A DNA stretch of 64,000 nt, taken from Atriophallophorus winterbourni (lineage: Eukaryota; Platyhelminthes; Trematoda; Plagiorchiida; Microphallidae). The first letter of the stretch is position 1. The number at the start of each line of letters is the position of its first letter. Below are positions 32,427 to 44,187 of this stretch, piece by piece. The translations under genes and the position numbers were made by a program. The DNA is taken from positions 1 to 64,000 of the forward strand of contig JACCGJ010010186.1 of assembly GCA_013407085.1 (NCBI GenBank), in the 5' to 3' direction. The notes under the pieces were generated by a model. That model had not been told where the DNA came from. It worked only from the letters and a program-made list of their open reading frames with translations, and did not search any database.

Positions 32427-33135
32427 TTTGTTTAGAAATTAACGCTGGCAATTCGGAGGTAATGAGGAAGAATGTTCCGGAGCAACCACCAGTGTTCGTG
32501 GACGGTCAACCGCTCAGTGAGGTTACAGATACAGTCTACCTTGGGAGCAAACTGACTGTAAATGGTGACTGTGAAAATGAGGTCAGGAGAAGGATCTTGA
32601 AGGCGAACCAAGCATTCTGCATGCTGAATTCCATTTGGAAATCCTCCGCTCTCAGCATTAACACGAAGATCAGACTCTTCAAGAGCAACGTTCTGAGTGT
32701 GCTGCTGTAGGCATCGGAATGCTGGAAGACGACCGCTCCCATTGAGCACACAATTAACATGTTTCAAACTAAGTTCTTGAGAAGGATTCTACGGATTTTT
32801 TGGCCACACACCATTTCGAATGAAGAGCTCCTGCGAAAAACTGGTCTGGAGGTGGTATCTACCGTAGTAAAAAGACGACAGTGGAGATGGTTCGGTCATG
32901 TCTGCAGGATGGATCCCAGTTCGCATACGAAGTTAGCCATTCACTGGCGTTCGCAAGGTAAACGAAAAGGGGACGACCCAAGAAAACTTGGCGCAGAACG
33001 TTGGAACGCGAACTACATGCACAAGGATTCACGGTGCAGACAGCAACAGAAGCAGCGGCAGACCGGAACCACTGGCGTGAAGTTGTCTTCGCATCATGTG
33101 TCACCCGGCACGGAGAGGACTGAGTGAGTGAGTGA
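32427..33135 (+). mobile_element. RTE-B retrotransposon, 5'-truncated copy
   Basis: Closely matches 47023-47710 of the full-length RTE-B. Blocks: RKNVPEQPPVFVDGQPLSEVTDTVYLG (32462-32545), RRRILKANQAFCMLNSIW, NTKIRLFKSNVLSVLL followed by a TAG at 32708, then MFQTKFLRRILRIFWPHTISNEELLRKTG (32759-32845) and RRQWRWFGHVCRMDPSSH (32870-32925). This is the thumb and C-terminal part of the RT, after the catalytic palm. The 3' end runs into GAGTGAGTGAGTGA (33122-33135), a microsatellite tail typical of RTE insertions. Confidence 0.88.
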
Positions 33136-33534
33136 GATTCCACGGTGAATCAATTATTAATGTAAACCTCGAATATGACAATTTCATTGCTTATAACTTC
33201 TGAGTTAATTGGTGCACATGTTAATGGAAAAATGCTTCTAACAAGATGAAGCTATTTCTTAATATCTCTCATAACGTAACATTTTCCCCTGTCTTAGTGT
33301 AATTACTCAAGCTAATAGCACAACTATTCACAGACATTTAATTCAAAGATACATTTTTGAAAAGTAAACAATGAGAACGATTGAGAATGGCACATTTCCA
33401 TGACTTTTCATTGATGTCGGAAAGAGCTTCATTATGTACATTCAAAGTGTTTGTTGGCAGCAATAATGGACTAATCCTTTCCTTCTTCTTGATAGACGAC
33501 AGATTTTCATTACCTGGTGAGCCGCATCTCTTTC

Positions 33535-33849
33535 TAATCAGCAACATATTCCGTAAGATCCTAAGACGAAAAACTTTTGTTCGGTAATGTACAAATTCCC
33601 AATGATTTCAGGAAGTACGTTATCTACTAGTTGTTTGAACAAGTTATGCGATTTGACTACAATAAATTTATTCATTTGCTTTTGAAGCTTTAGAACACTC
33701 TCACGGGTACTTGAGCTTGACACGAGAGGGAATAACTCGCGCAGTTCGTCACCATATGTTCTTAGTAATATCCAACCAGTTGGCGACAAATCGTTACGCA
33801 AACGCCGAATAGTACGCGATACAAAGTTTTCTAATTCGATTTCCAGAGC
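33535..33849 (-). other. Candidate coding exon of unknown function
   Basis: Minus strand, read from 33849: an open stretch of about 100 codons with no stop, containing LEIELENFVSRTIRRLRND, WILLRTYGDELRELFPLVSS, SVLKLQKQMNKFIVVKSHN and LVDNVLPEIIGNLY. It looks like an amphipathic helical protein and is richer in coding-like codons than its surroundings. TTTAAG directly upstream could be a splice acceptor, and CACCAGGTAATG near 33515 could be a donor in a shifted frame. I recognise no family. It may be a host exon, an element fragment or chance. Confidence 0.3.
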
Positions 33850-33859
33850 TTAAATCTAA

Positions 33860-34740
33860 TTTTATCTAACCATTTTACATGCTTATACATGTAGAACCAT
33901 TGTAACCACATGTTTTATCACAAAAATCATTTATTATGGTAATCTTCTCAGATCAATTGAACCTTTTTACAAAAATATATATGTAATCATGCAAAATAAA
34001 TGTGGAGTTGTTATTTATATCGAAGAAAACTGATAATGATAAAATAGTCATCGTCATTATACATAATTTATTTGCAAGTACAGTTTGAGTTTCTATCTGC
34101 GATTAACAAGTCATTGGTGAAAATGAATCAAATTGATCAAGATGTACTTAGTTTTATTATTGAGGTGCGAATTGCGTTAGCGATGAGTGCTAATCACAAC
34201 ATTCCGAATGATAAGCAAGACACCACATTCCGTCACAACACAAGAGACGGAACCGCTTAAAATACCGACGACCATTCTCGCGAAATCGTGATTGTTCGGG
34301 TTTCGGAAGGATCGGCTTAATTCAGTTAGAGCGACAACATCTTCGGAAGTATGAGATGATAGACAACGTCAGCCGCAATCGAAGTTTATGCAGTTCGTTA
34401 ATGTTGGTCAAACGAGCCCTGTGGGGCGATGGCTTGAATGTTACTGGTTGGCAAGCAATCGATCGACAAATCACAGATCGAAGTGACAACCGGGATAGAC
34501 GTGTTTGAGAATCATTGTTGCTGTTGTTTATTTGTGTAGTCTTATGTTAAGAGACTTGCGCGCTCTATACGCTTTTGACGATTCGGCTTCTCTTGTGTTT
34601 TTTTATTTGTAGGTCAACGGGATTAACGTTGGACCGGTTGACCTCAAGGATGAATCGAGACAATCGATGCGCGTGCGTGCAACACGGCGAGTAACGTGGT
34701 TAATGTTCGACCGATGTAATGCGTTGCTCACATCCACATC
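33860..34740. other. Unassigned; includes a G+C-richer patch
   Basis: 34072-34260 has a 62-codon plus-strand frame without known motifs. 34260-34720 is clearly richer in G+C than the surroundings and could be a decayed element or non-coding RNA, but nothing identifies it. Confidence 0.4.
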
Positions 34741-34741
34741 C

Positions 34742-34796
34742 CTTACACACCACTACCGGTTTCTGGCTGTTTGCCATCGTCAGGTGGAGACAGTAA
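34742..34796 (-). ncRNA. Type-I hammerhead ribozyme, copy B (best preserved)
   Basis: On the minus strand: outer stem I CUUAC pairing GUAAG, an internal loop, inner stem I CUCCAC against GUGGUG with one U-U mismatch, core CUGACGA (34783-34777), stem II UGGC-AAACA-GCCA (34776-34764), GAAA (34763-34760), CCGGU, cleavage base A (34754), then stem I. Every conserved hammerhead base is present. Stem III (A)CCGG(U) is a six-base palindrome with no loop, so it would be weak in a monomer but could pair between two units, as known for the minimal hammerheads of Penelope-like elements. The predicted cut is between 34754 and 34753. Confidence 0.88.
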
Positions 34797-34960
34797 GATC
34801 AGGTTTAGTGAGCCTTGAAACAGTGGTAAAGTGGTAAACAAAGTTATGCTTGTATGCCACTGTTATATAGGGTTCGTACAACGAACCACGATGTTCAGAA
34901 ACAGAATCACAAAGTGATTCTTGGTCAAAGCACTCAGGGCGCCTTGTTCAACCAATGAAT
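34742..34960 (-). repeat. Hammerhead repeat, type i, copy B
   Basis: Ribozyme at 34742-34796 followed by GTTCGTACAACGAACC (34868-34883, itself palindromic) and the hairpin GAATCACAAAGTGATTC (about 34905-34921), GCACTCAGGGCG near 34945. The same blocks occur in copies A and C. Confidence 0.8.
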
Positions 34961-34964
34961 TATG

Positions 34965-36470
34965 ATATAAGAGGCCGGATATTCACCAGCTGTCATTTCG
35001 GTCCCTCTTTTTCCACCCGCTACACTATGATACTGTATTCCGTTCTACGTGTTGATTGATGTTTTTGAAGTAAAATCTTTAATGGAACACACAAACAAAT
35101 CCTGAATCAAGTACAATAAAATGAATGCGAAAATTAGGGAAATTTATAATCACGCACCCAGGCTCTCGAGTTTCGGTATCTCTACATATATGAAAAAGAT
35201 ATTATGGTGAGAAGTTACACATATGTCACCTCGTAGAACACAGCCGATAAGACCATCTTCTGCGCGATTTGAAATATTATGTTGTAACTTATGACCTATA
35301 TGTATCATTGGTATAAAAAAGTTTTGAAGTTAATTTAGTTCTCGGTTAGGCTAACAAATTTTGATTGATTTCTGAGCTCATCAAAAATCAGCTAAATTAT
35401 GTGTGTATTAGAGCAATTCAATATTTCCACTAAAAGCTAGGATACACTAAAATATATTTGGACCTCCCACGAAGAAGCATTGTATTCCCATATTTCTCAA
35501 TCCGTATGTTCATTGTAATTTTCAACGCAGATATCAGTTCTTGGCGGAAACGAACCTTAATATTTAAAACTCAGAGATCTGTCATCCATGGCGATTAAGT
35601 TTTATATACTAAAAAAGATGTACGAATATTTCAGGATATTTTAATAATCATTCTTTATCGATTTCCCATATTTATCTATACCGAAATCTGTGCCCGAAAA
35701 AAAATGTTGCAACAGATTTTTTCTCTCATAGAGGAATAATCTATGTACTTGAACAAATAACGTATATAGTAGTATTAATTTGAATTTTCACATTCGCTTT
35801 TAAACGCGCTTCCATCTTAAACGTGCTTTAAAATAGACATGGATTATTGAACAATGGGGGTAATTTTTCATTTATCTAATTTTACAAAATGTATCACACT
35901 CCAAACTTAGGTAAATTGTACAATTGTGTGTGAGTGTTTGTTAATATCCTTTCGCCATACGGCTTAGATCGTTAAAAATATTCCTCAAGAAAATAACTTT
36001 TTAAAGATTTATTTCAAATTAGTCAAATATCTCGAAATAACGAATTCATGAGTTACAAGAATATACGCACGAGGAAAAATTTTAAGAAAATATTTTATTA
36101 GAATTTCGTGGCGTCAGATTTCTTGAATCTATTGTAAACAACTGTAATTGTTTATTATTATTGTTCATTGCTTTTAAAACAAGCTAACAAATCATTTAAC
36201 GTGAATCTCATATTGTTAACATTTAGTTGACCCAAATCGTTTATGAAAAGTATGTGCAGCAAAAATATAGGAATTATGAATTGAAGATGCGTTGCTGTAT
36301 AATATTGGAAGAAGGTAGGAGAAAGCACTAAATGCAGTATGAAATTAAGACGCTTTGCTTACAGGCAAGTGCACTGCTCTCAATTTCGCTTGTCCCATAT
36401 AAAGTCACATTAATCCAGCTAAACTTGATACTATGTAAAAGCACAAGGATGATCAAAAACGCATATTTGC
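34965..36470. other. AT-rich, no gene seen
   Basis: No frame of note and no recognised repeat. Confidence 0.6.
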
Positions 36471-36770
36471 ATGCATTTACATCACATATATCATAACCTG
36501 TTTGATGCTGTTTGCACTCATCAAGTATAGACAGTGTACTCAGGATGTGCATTACTTGAAACAGCAAATGAATGGTAAATATTTTTGCTTTTGTGTCACC
36601 CGTTTAATCTCATGTGCTCAAACAGATATAGATGGTGTTGAACCATTGATCTTGAACAAAAATGACCATTTTCATGCATTTTCACCTAAACACATCACTT
36701 CAGGTTTTGTGCTGTTTGCATTCATCAGGCAGAGATAGTAGGATCAGGATCTGCATGCCGCATTCGAGAT
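36470..36770 (-). repeat. Two tandem hammerhead-type repeats, type ii
   Basis: GCATGCATTT then GCTGTTTGCACTCATCAAG (36507-36525) and again CATGCATTTTCACC then GCTGTTTGCATTCATCAGG (36711-36729), about 205 bp apart. Read on the minus strand, the first has CUUGAUGA-GUGC-AAACA-GCAU-CAAA: stem II is paired but the core GAAA is CAAA. The second has CUGAUGA-AUGC-AAACA-GCAC followed by AAAA. Both look inactive but keep the hammerhead layout. Confidence 0.7.
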
Positions 36771-36774
36771 GTAA

Positions 36775-39310
36775 CAGCAGTAATGAAAAGCTGAATTCCA
36801 GTGAGAGTTCATTTAGCTACGTAAAGATAGGTAGAGGAAATTTTAGTAGATTATTCAATTCAAATTTAACTCATAGTTTAAAGATTGCGTATTCAAGATT
36901 TAAGATTTTGTTCTAAAAAGTTCGTAGCTGTAAAACACCATAGGTCATCATGGGTCAGATGATAAAACATACTGACTATGTTTGATAAATGGAAAACAGG
37001 AGTCATATTTCTCTATTTGTGAAGTTATAACAACTATATAAACAGTTAGACAACATCGGTAATGGGGTCTGAGCTACATGGAAAATCATATTTCTAATGC
37101 ATGAAATGTGCAATCGCTACGTAAGTAGTGATGAATTTCGGAAAATTTGAATTAATAAAATTGCTGGAGTTTGTAAAAGCTATTGCTATAGCATTAATTT
37201 TCGTGAAAAAAATATTACAGTTGCTCATTGATAATGATATTTGTGTCGAAAGTCACATATTCAATCAGCCATTATAAAATTCCAATCTACCAATGATCAT
37301 AGTTTCTCGTGCGATGAGTTTTACTGAAGAGATAACCTAATTTTATCAGAATTTGTAGCAGGAATGCGATAATACCGCTCATAAAGCCGTTCGTATTGCT
37401 ACAAACTGTTTTCGCGAGGTTTAGAGCTTCAAAAATAAATGAAATAAATAAATAAACAATTAAAATTCTTCAAATTAAGTAGTACTTCTGTTAAGTATCA
37501 CTATATTTCCCTTTACAAAAGTAATCCAACTTACCACGAAATTCTTGAAGCTTTCCAACTGAATTTAAAATAAGCACTCAATTAAAATGCATTCATGTCT
37601 CCATTATTAAACCTGGTGTTCATTACTCCCAGGCGGGAATATATTCAACCAATATTTTCAACTTGTGATTTGCATGAATCTATGTTTTCCGGGTAAATTT
37701 TTATCATTGAAACAGCATACTTCAAATATTCCCAGAATAATATGTTAAATTGAGCTGGCATAGCGTCACCATTTTTAGATTATATAAGCTCGAAGATTTG
37801 TATGAATTTATATATATGTTACGTATATGTTACGATCTTTTATTGGTCTAATAATCCTTAAAATGGTGTCGGTTTATTTTAGAATAACTTAACAGATAAT
37901 CGTTCCGGAATTCCCAAGTCAATCCAATTCCAAACAAAGTTAGCTTGGAGCATGAATCAGTTCAAGAGTATTTTGATTTCAATTAATGTTGATAGAAAAT
38001 ATGGCAATCGCCAATTTACTATCAGATACATGAAAATGAGATTAATGCTCGCTTCAAAACAATTATTAGAAGAAAAGAAGGACAAATCTTTATTCAAACA
38101 TTTTCAAAATTTCAGTTCCGTGCATTGTTACGAGTGATAAATATGTAACTATGTCGTGTGCGCTGTATCTAGTTTACATGAATGAACGATAATCAACTTT
38201 TCCCCAGCGGTCTGTTCTAATATGAGAATATTGTGGAGGTTGATCTTAAAGACAAAATGATGCTTCGTTATGTTGTCACAAGTTAAGTATTGTATTTTTA
38301 CTACATAATCAGATCAAATTTCGATACCTGTTTTTGATTTTCTTTTGCCTGAAATTGGATGCAAATTCACAAATTAAGTCATAACATATTCACGGTATTT
38401 AAACTTTAAAACTAAAGTTCTAATTTCAAGTAACTCATGGTTTTAACTTAGCTTGATCGTTAACCATGCGATAGATGACTATGTGATTGAAATCAATCAT
38501 GCGTAATATCTGTTTTTCGGATGCATTGGATGATAAATTTGTTTAAGTTGTTCCTTAGTAAACGGAATGTTTTCTTTAGGTTTCTATCGATGGTTTCTGG
38601 TTTCTTACCTTTAACCACTTACGATTTTGGCGTCCTTGTATTAATTCGAGGTTTTTCTAAAGTTCTTGAGGAAAGATGTAGAGCTTAGTTTGATTAAAAT
38701 CTCGAGATAAGATATTTAGAACTGATGTACGTTGCTCGTTTCCGGTTCGGAGCTGATCATGTTTTTATGAGCATCACTCGAAGCCATAATGACGATCCGT
38801 CCAACTGCTTTAATTACATCGTTTGTTCTTACAGCTCGAAAGAGTTGGTCAGAGTGGACGATGAATGTATCACTCAGTCAACAGCTTGTCAGTACAACAG
38901 CTAGGATTGAATGAATAATAAACAGATGATTCGTCCAGATTTCAAACACTGTATGCTGGTAGTTACGGTCGTTGAAATAGGTAAATGGCTATCAAAATCT
39001 CTTTAACTAAAACTATAAAATTTGAAATCCTAAATATTCCAGAATATTAATATCAACACAATTAAATCAGACTGATTTTTTAAGAATGAAATAGTGACTG
39101 CATATAGTGAAAAATATTGTAAGCTCACGCAGCTTAGCAGCCACCGATGCTACAATCATCGGAAAATAAAGTTTAGTAGTTGATTTTCGCAAAATCGAAT
39201 ATAGAATTAATGGTCTGAATTATGAAAAAATTCTATATGTAAACAAATCTTGTGCTTGCGTGCATTGGTATAAAATTGATCACATGTACCCACATACATG
39301 TAGATAGGCT
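36775..39310. other. AT-rich, no gene seen
   Basis: About 2.5 kb with only short frames and no recognised repeat. Confidence 0.6.
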
Positions 39311-39319
39311 AAACCCGCA

Positions 39320-39430
39320 AACTTAAAAAAATACTCATTTGCATGCATTTCCATCACAATAACCATGGCCGTTTCCATGCTGTTTACACTAATCAGGTAG
39401 GGAAAATACTATCATTATCTGCATGTATTT
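39320..39430 (-). repeat. Hammerhead-type repeat, type ii, single copy
   Basis: GCATGCATTTCCATCACA (39342-39359) then GCTGTTTACACTAATCAGG (39379-39397) and GGGAAAATACTATCATTATC. On the minus strand the core reads CUGAUUA (G8 lost) with GUGU-AAACA-GCAU, so it is a decayed ribozyme. Confidence 0.65.
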
Positions 39431-39439
39431 AAACAGTTA

Positions 39440-40055
39440 AAAAGTTTTAAATATATTGGCTTGTAAACCGTTGTTGGTACAGGTCTGCGTATCGTGATTG
39501 TTGAACGCCACACGAAACCGGTCGCGTGACGAAAATGAAAATGCGAATGAGGATTAGTTTTTCGGATGCTGGATTAATAAATTGACATGTGTGTGTGGGC
39601 ACATGTGATTGAACAATGAATTGAATCCCAAAGTGGCTTGCAACCTCAAGATATTTACTATGTTCTTCTGTTTCGTGGGATGCGGAGTCTGGTCGTACTG
39701 GCTCTAACCGAGGGTGCAAACGGCGCAAAATCTGTCGCGGTTAGAGTGTGCGATAGCATTGTGAGTGTCGCGTGCTGCCTTCTGTACCACATTTTTCAAA
39801 ACCACTATATTTTTCATAAAATTAATTAGAACCGGACACCCGTGTGGAATGTGAGTGTGCATTTGGACCCCTTGTGGGATCAATCAAGAAACACTTATCC
39901 TGACCACAGGTATAACGTTTCTCTACTTCTACGATCACTGAACCATATCTCTTTTGTCTCTAGCTGATGACGGCAAAATCAAGAATTGGTTTATAGAGTG
40001 CGAAGGAGAGGATTGTGAGAACTAACATATTTTGTTAATGACAACTTTTTGCTCT
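39440..40055. other. Unassigned G+C-richer patch with an imperfect hairpin
   Basis: Slightly G+C-rich compared with its flanks. CTCTAACCG (39702-39710) and CGGTTAGAG (39738-39746) are exact nine-base inverted repeats around a 27-base loop. No coding motif was recognised. Confidence 0.4.
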
Positions 40056-40059
40056 ATTG

Positions 40060-41915
40060 CATAAATGATTCAAAGTAATTCAAAATAATTCAAAGATTTA
40101 ATGGTCCAAAAAGCAAATACTTTACAGTAACCACAGATTAAAAAATAGGGAATACATAAAAACAACACAAATGTTTTAGCATTATGGAAAGTCAGCACCT
40201 CTATTCAGATGCGAGGTTGGATTTAGTCAACATATACTTGTCAAGTTCAGCCTTGAACAAGTTCAGGCTTGATGCGCAAATGATATGTGGGGGCAAAGAG
40301 TTCCACATGAAACAAACTCGGACAGCAAAGAAAAACCTTCGACAATTTGATCTGGAGTGTGGAATAATTGACTTGTAGCCCTAAGATCTGCTACCACATG
40401 CTTCTTGCCAATGAAACAGGTGTTCAAGTGGGTTATACACTGTATGCAGAATGTTGAACAGCAGGATCAATTCACCCCTGAGACGACGGTACGAAAAGTC
40501 AAAGAGGTTTAGAGTTGCAATCTTCTCCTCGTATGGTCTGTTATATAGCCAGGTCATCAGTTTTGTAGCGAGGTGGTATACGCGATGCAACAAGGTCATG
40601 TCCTTCTGTAATCATGGGGACCATGCTTGAACAGCATACTCCATTGTTGGTCTGATATACGTGTTAATTATCCGCGGGAGTATCTGCTTTGTGAAACTGC
40701 TGAAGATAATTCTGAGCCATGCTAAGCTTTGGCAAGACTTTTTGTATACAACAGAACACTGTCGTGAAGACTTAAAATTACTGCTAATCCACACACCCAG
40801 GTCTTTCATTTCCGTAACCCATAAAAGTTGCTGAGATCCCAGAGAGTATGTGAATTCGAATGACGTATCGACGTTTAACGTTTTACATCTTTGAATGTTG
40901 AATTGTAGACAGTTGCGCAAGGACCACGTATAAAGTGCTTCGAGATTTTTTTGAAGAATTTGGCAATCTTCTATGGTGCGTACGCTAGTCCAGACTTTGA
41001 TGACATCCGCAAATAGAATGATTTTGCTGCGTACAATTTCAGGTTTATCGTTAGCGCACACCAGAGAGAGTATTGGCCCCAAGACTGAGCCCTGAGGTAC
41101 GCCACTTGTAACTTCTACTGGGCTGGATAGTGCCCCATCAACTCTAACCTTGATAACCCTACCGGCCATGTAATCCCGTATCCAGCCAATAATCTGCCGC
41201 ACACCCCGAGGTGCTCTAATTTCTTTAGCAGTATGCTGTGGTTAACACGGTCAAAAGCTTTAGACATATCCAAGTAACAAGCATGCATAGGGTATACATG
41301 TTCCACGGCTCGTGTCCTATTATCAACGGTTACGAGAAGATTGGTGAGAGAAGAGTGTCTTGTTCTAAATCCGTGCTGTGCGATGGAAAGAAGCTTATTT
41401 TGTTCCAAATGTTTGATACGTTAGTCTGCTACAATTCGTTCGAGAACTTTAGAGACCACTGGCAAGAACGTGACTGGTCTGTAGTAAGACACATCGGATC
41501 GGTTCCCTCCTTTGTATATCGGAGTGATTAATCCACTTTTCTAGTCAGTAGCAACCTCGCTGCAACTCAGTGACATGTTGAAGAGAACAGAGAGTGGTGA
41601 GAATAGAGCACGGGCGCATTGTTTTAGGATGAAGGGTGTTATTTCATCAGCACCCGAGGATTTTTTGTATTTAACCCGAGTAGCCTTACCAAAACACTCT
41701 CGGGTTTTCACAGCGATTTCGTGCATTGTATTCTGCGATCTAAATGCGGGCATATCGTAACAAACGCACTCGTTGGGTTAGAACAATCTAGAGTCGAATT
41801 GAGCGAGATCGTTAGCGGCTTCGAGAGCAGTGGATGTAGTTCCGGTAGTAGTGAGTAAAGCGGAAACGTCTGTCTTTACCCTGGCCTTTCTGTTCACGAT
41901 CAATTGATTAAAATG
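40060..41915 (-). mobile_element. CR1-like ORF2 copy, minus strand, RT to 3' end
   Basis: 5'-truncated near 41915. In order: RKARVKTDVSALL, GADEITPFILKQCARAL (41640), SGLITPIYKGGNRSD, YRPVTFLPVVSKVLERIV, FRTRHSSLTNLLVTVDNRTRAVE (41350), CYLDMSKAFDRVNHSILLKKLEHLG (41280-41210), a one-base shift near 41200, GWIRDYMAGRVIKVRVDGAL, VTSGVPQGSVLGPIL (41115-41070), catalytic box FADV (41013-41002), MKDLGVWISSNFK, INTYIRPTMEYAVQAWSP followed by a TAG, and LNLFDFSYRRLRGELILLFNILH (40520-40450). The tail FFAVRVCFMWNSLPPHII lies at 40330-40270. The 3' end has TTTGAATTA-type short repeats at 40065-40100. Confidence 0.9.
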
Positions 41916-41919
41916 TTAA

Positions 41920-42235
41920 ATCGACCGCAAGATTCTAATTCATCTGGTTTGCAGCCGATTGTAAATCTTGTGTGAGTAATTTCCAATTTCGGACGAGTGA
42001 TTGCATAAGTGAAACGAGCATATGAATGTTTTTTAAATGCAAAGTTGATTACGCGATGGTGTCATTGTTTCGTATCAACTCGGGAGTTGCTGATAATGTT
42101 AATTAATTAATATAATTAATAGTAATATTTTTAGAATGGAAGGTATATTTTTGCAAACCTCAAGTTGCCTATTCTCAAGTTATTCGTCTTTCATAATCTT
42201 ATAAATTTCACGTTGAGAATGGAGATATTCTCCGG
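41920..42235. other. No gene seen
   Basis: AT-rich, no recognised frame or repeat. Confidence 0.55.
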
Positions 42236-42244
42236 TGTTAAAAA

Positions 42245-42358
42245 CGATAACCACTCGAAGCGCCTATGGATGACCAAAGTAATGTGTTGCTCACATCCCC
42301 ATCCTTTACACTCCACTACCGGTTTCTGACTGTTTGGCGACGTCAGGTGGTTTGGTAA
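42245..42358 (-). repeat. Hammerhead repeat, type i, copy C (decayed core)
   Basis: CGAAGCGCCTATGGATGACC, CTCACATCCCCATCC, then on the minus strand CCAC-CUGACGU, CGCCAAACAGUCA, GAAA, CCGGUA, GUGGAG. The stem III palindrome and cleavage site are intact, but A9 is U and stem II no longer pairs, so activity is unlikely. Confidence 0.72.
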
Positions 42359-42794
42359 ACTGAACTGATTTTGATAATTGGTCGAAAGATAATGAAATAT
42401 ATTGCTCACAATAAAGTGGTATGGTTGCAAATTTGTGAAAGCATTCGTTGATTTACAGATAAATAATTGATTTGATGGAGCACGAACACGATACCTTGAT
42501 TAATAATATACTTGCATTAAACTCGCGGACAAAAAGGTAGTATATTTTTAAGGAAGTAGAGCAATTCTAAATCACAATTCAAAAAATCTATTGACAAAAG
42601 CACTAACTTGTAATTTCGTCTATTTTGTAGGGCGAAACAATAATGTGTATAGTGATATTATTGAATGATATGTTGACTTAACTTTAAATAATCGCGTTAC
42701 ATGATTTCATACACCGTGTATATCATGGCAAGTTACAAAATGAAAATTCAACGTACATAGTTTGTCTTTGTTGTGTTCATAATCAATAATACTG

Positions 42795-44075
42795 TTGCCG
42801 CTTAAGGCTTAGTCTAACGAATCTTCTCATAGCGTTAGACGACTGGACAAAGGAGTTGGATAGAAGTTCTTGCATACACGTCTGTTACCTAGACATTTTG
42901 AAAGCTTTTGACCGAGTCAATCATCATTTGCTTCGTCAAAAACTGATGCGTTTGGGAATATGTGATCCACCACTCTCATGGTTGTGCGACTATCTGTCAG
43001 ATCGCTTCGCCCGAGTAAAAGTTAACGAAGCGCTATCCCAAACGTTCAAAACCACCAGTGGAGTACCACAAGGGTCTGTGCTAGTCCCGCTCCTCTTTCT
43101 ACTGTACATAAATGATTTACCCCCCCCTCGTATCGTCAAAAATGGTCCTCTTCGCGTATGATATGAAAATTTAAACGCCAATAAGTTTTGCAGAGGATTT
43201 TGAGAAACTGCAAATGGATTTGAACAGCGTGTCGAACTGGGCGGCCATGAATGACATGTCATTCAACATACAGAAATGTAAGATGTTCCATCTTGGCAAG
43301 AATGTTCCTTGGACATATCGATTGGGAACTGAAAACCTAGCATGGAGCTCATTAGAAAAAGATCTTGAAGTGTGGATTAGCGGGAACCTGAGAAGCACAT
43401 CGCACTGCCAAAACATATATCGACGGGCAAACAGATTGTTAGGTATCTTTCGAAGAATATTTAGAAGATTCACTCTGGTAACGTTACCGAGGATAATGAA
43501 TTTCTGCCTTCGCCTCCCGATGGAGTATGCGGTAGAGGTCTGGACTCCTTGGCTGCGAAAAGACATTGCTCTCTTCGATAAAATCTATCATAGAGCAACA
43601 AAGTTAGTGATGGGTCTTCGAAATGTTCCGTACACCGGAAGATTGCGACGTCTGGGTCTATGCGACTTTACCCAAAGAAGGATACGACGCGATATTATTC
43701 TGACTCATAGAATTGTGTCTACCGAAGGACATCCACTATAACACTTGCTCGATGTGTGTGATGGGAAAGTGACACGCGGACATACCTTATCCCTTTACGT
43801 TCCAAGTTCCCGTATTGATTAGCGGTGCCATTTTTTCGCCGTACGTGCTATATTTCTTTGGAGTTCCCTACCCCAACATGTGGTGGACTCTCCTTGCCTG
43901 GCGGCGTTTAAAGTGAAATTGGACTTACATATGCAAAAGAATAACATTCGTGAGCCTTACATTTGATATTTACTATTGCTTTTATATTATTGTATTTTTC
44001 ATGTTTTATTCATACCGTAATCCTGTGGTGTTGTAAAGTATTAACTTTTTATCCATAAATCCTTGAATCCTTGAG
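42795..44075 (+). mobile_element. CR1-like ORF2, RT palm to 3' end
   Basis: 5'-truncated in the fingers. SLTNLLIALDDWTKELDRSS (42810-42870), CYLDILKAFDRVNHHLLRQKLMRLG (42885-42958), FKTTSGVPQGSVLVPLLFLLYINDLP (43045-43122), a run of eight C (43120-43127) that shifts the frame, then FAYD at the catalytic site (43151-43162), MSFNIQKCKMFHLGK, LEKDLEVWISGNLRSTSH, FCLRLPMEYAVEVWTPWLRKD (43500-43562) and YRRLR-equivalent RRIRRDIIL. The tail FFAVRAIFLWSSLPQHVVDSP ends at TGA near 43963. CCTTGAATCCTTGAG at 44058-44072 is the 3' short repeat. 43214-43741 is an open 175-codon stretch. Confidence 0.88.
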
Positions 44076-44138
44076 TTTTCAGCATCAACACCATATGTAT
44101 TCTTCCAGGTCACTGTCTCTCCAAACATGTCAGATGGA

Positions 44139-44187
44139 CATATATTATATATATATATAGAAATATATCTATATATATATATATAGT
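44139..44187. repeat. AT-rich microsatellite, partly palindromic
   Basis: TA repeats with an interrupting AGAAATATATCTATA segment, giving an inverted-repeat shape. Confidence 0.9.

Noticed and set aside
40184..40378. 64-codon plus-strand frame resembling a small protein
   Set aside because: Antisense of the conserved CR1 C-terminal tail (MWNSLPP block).
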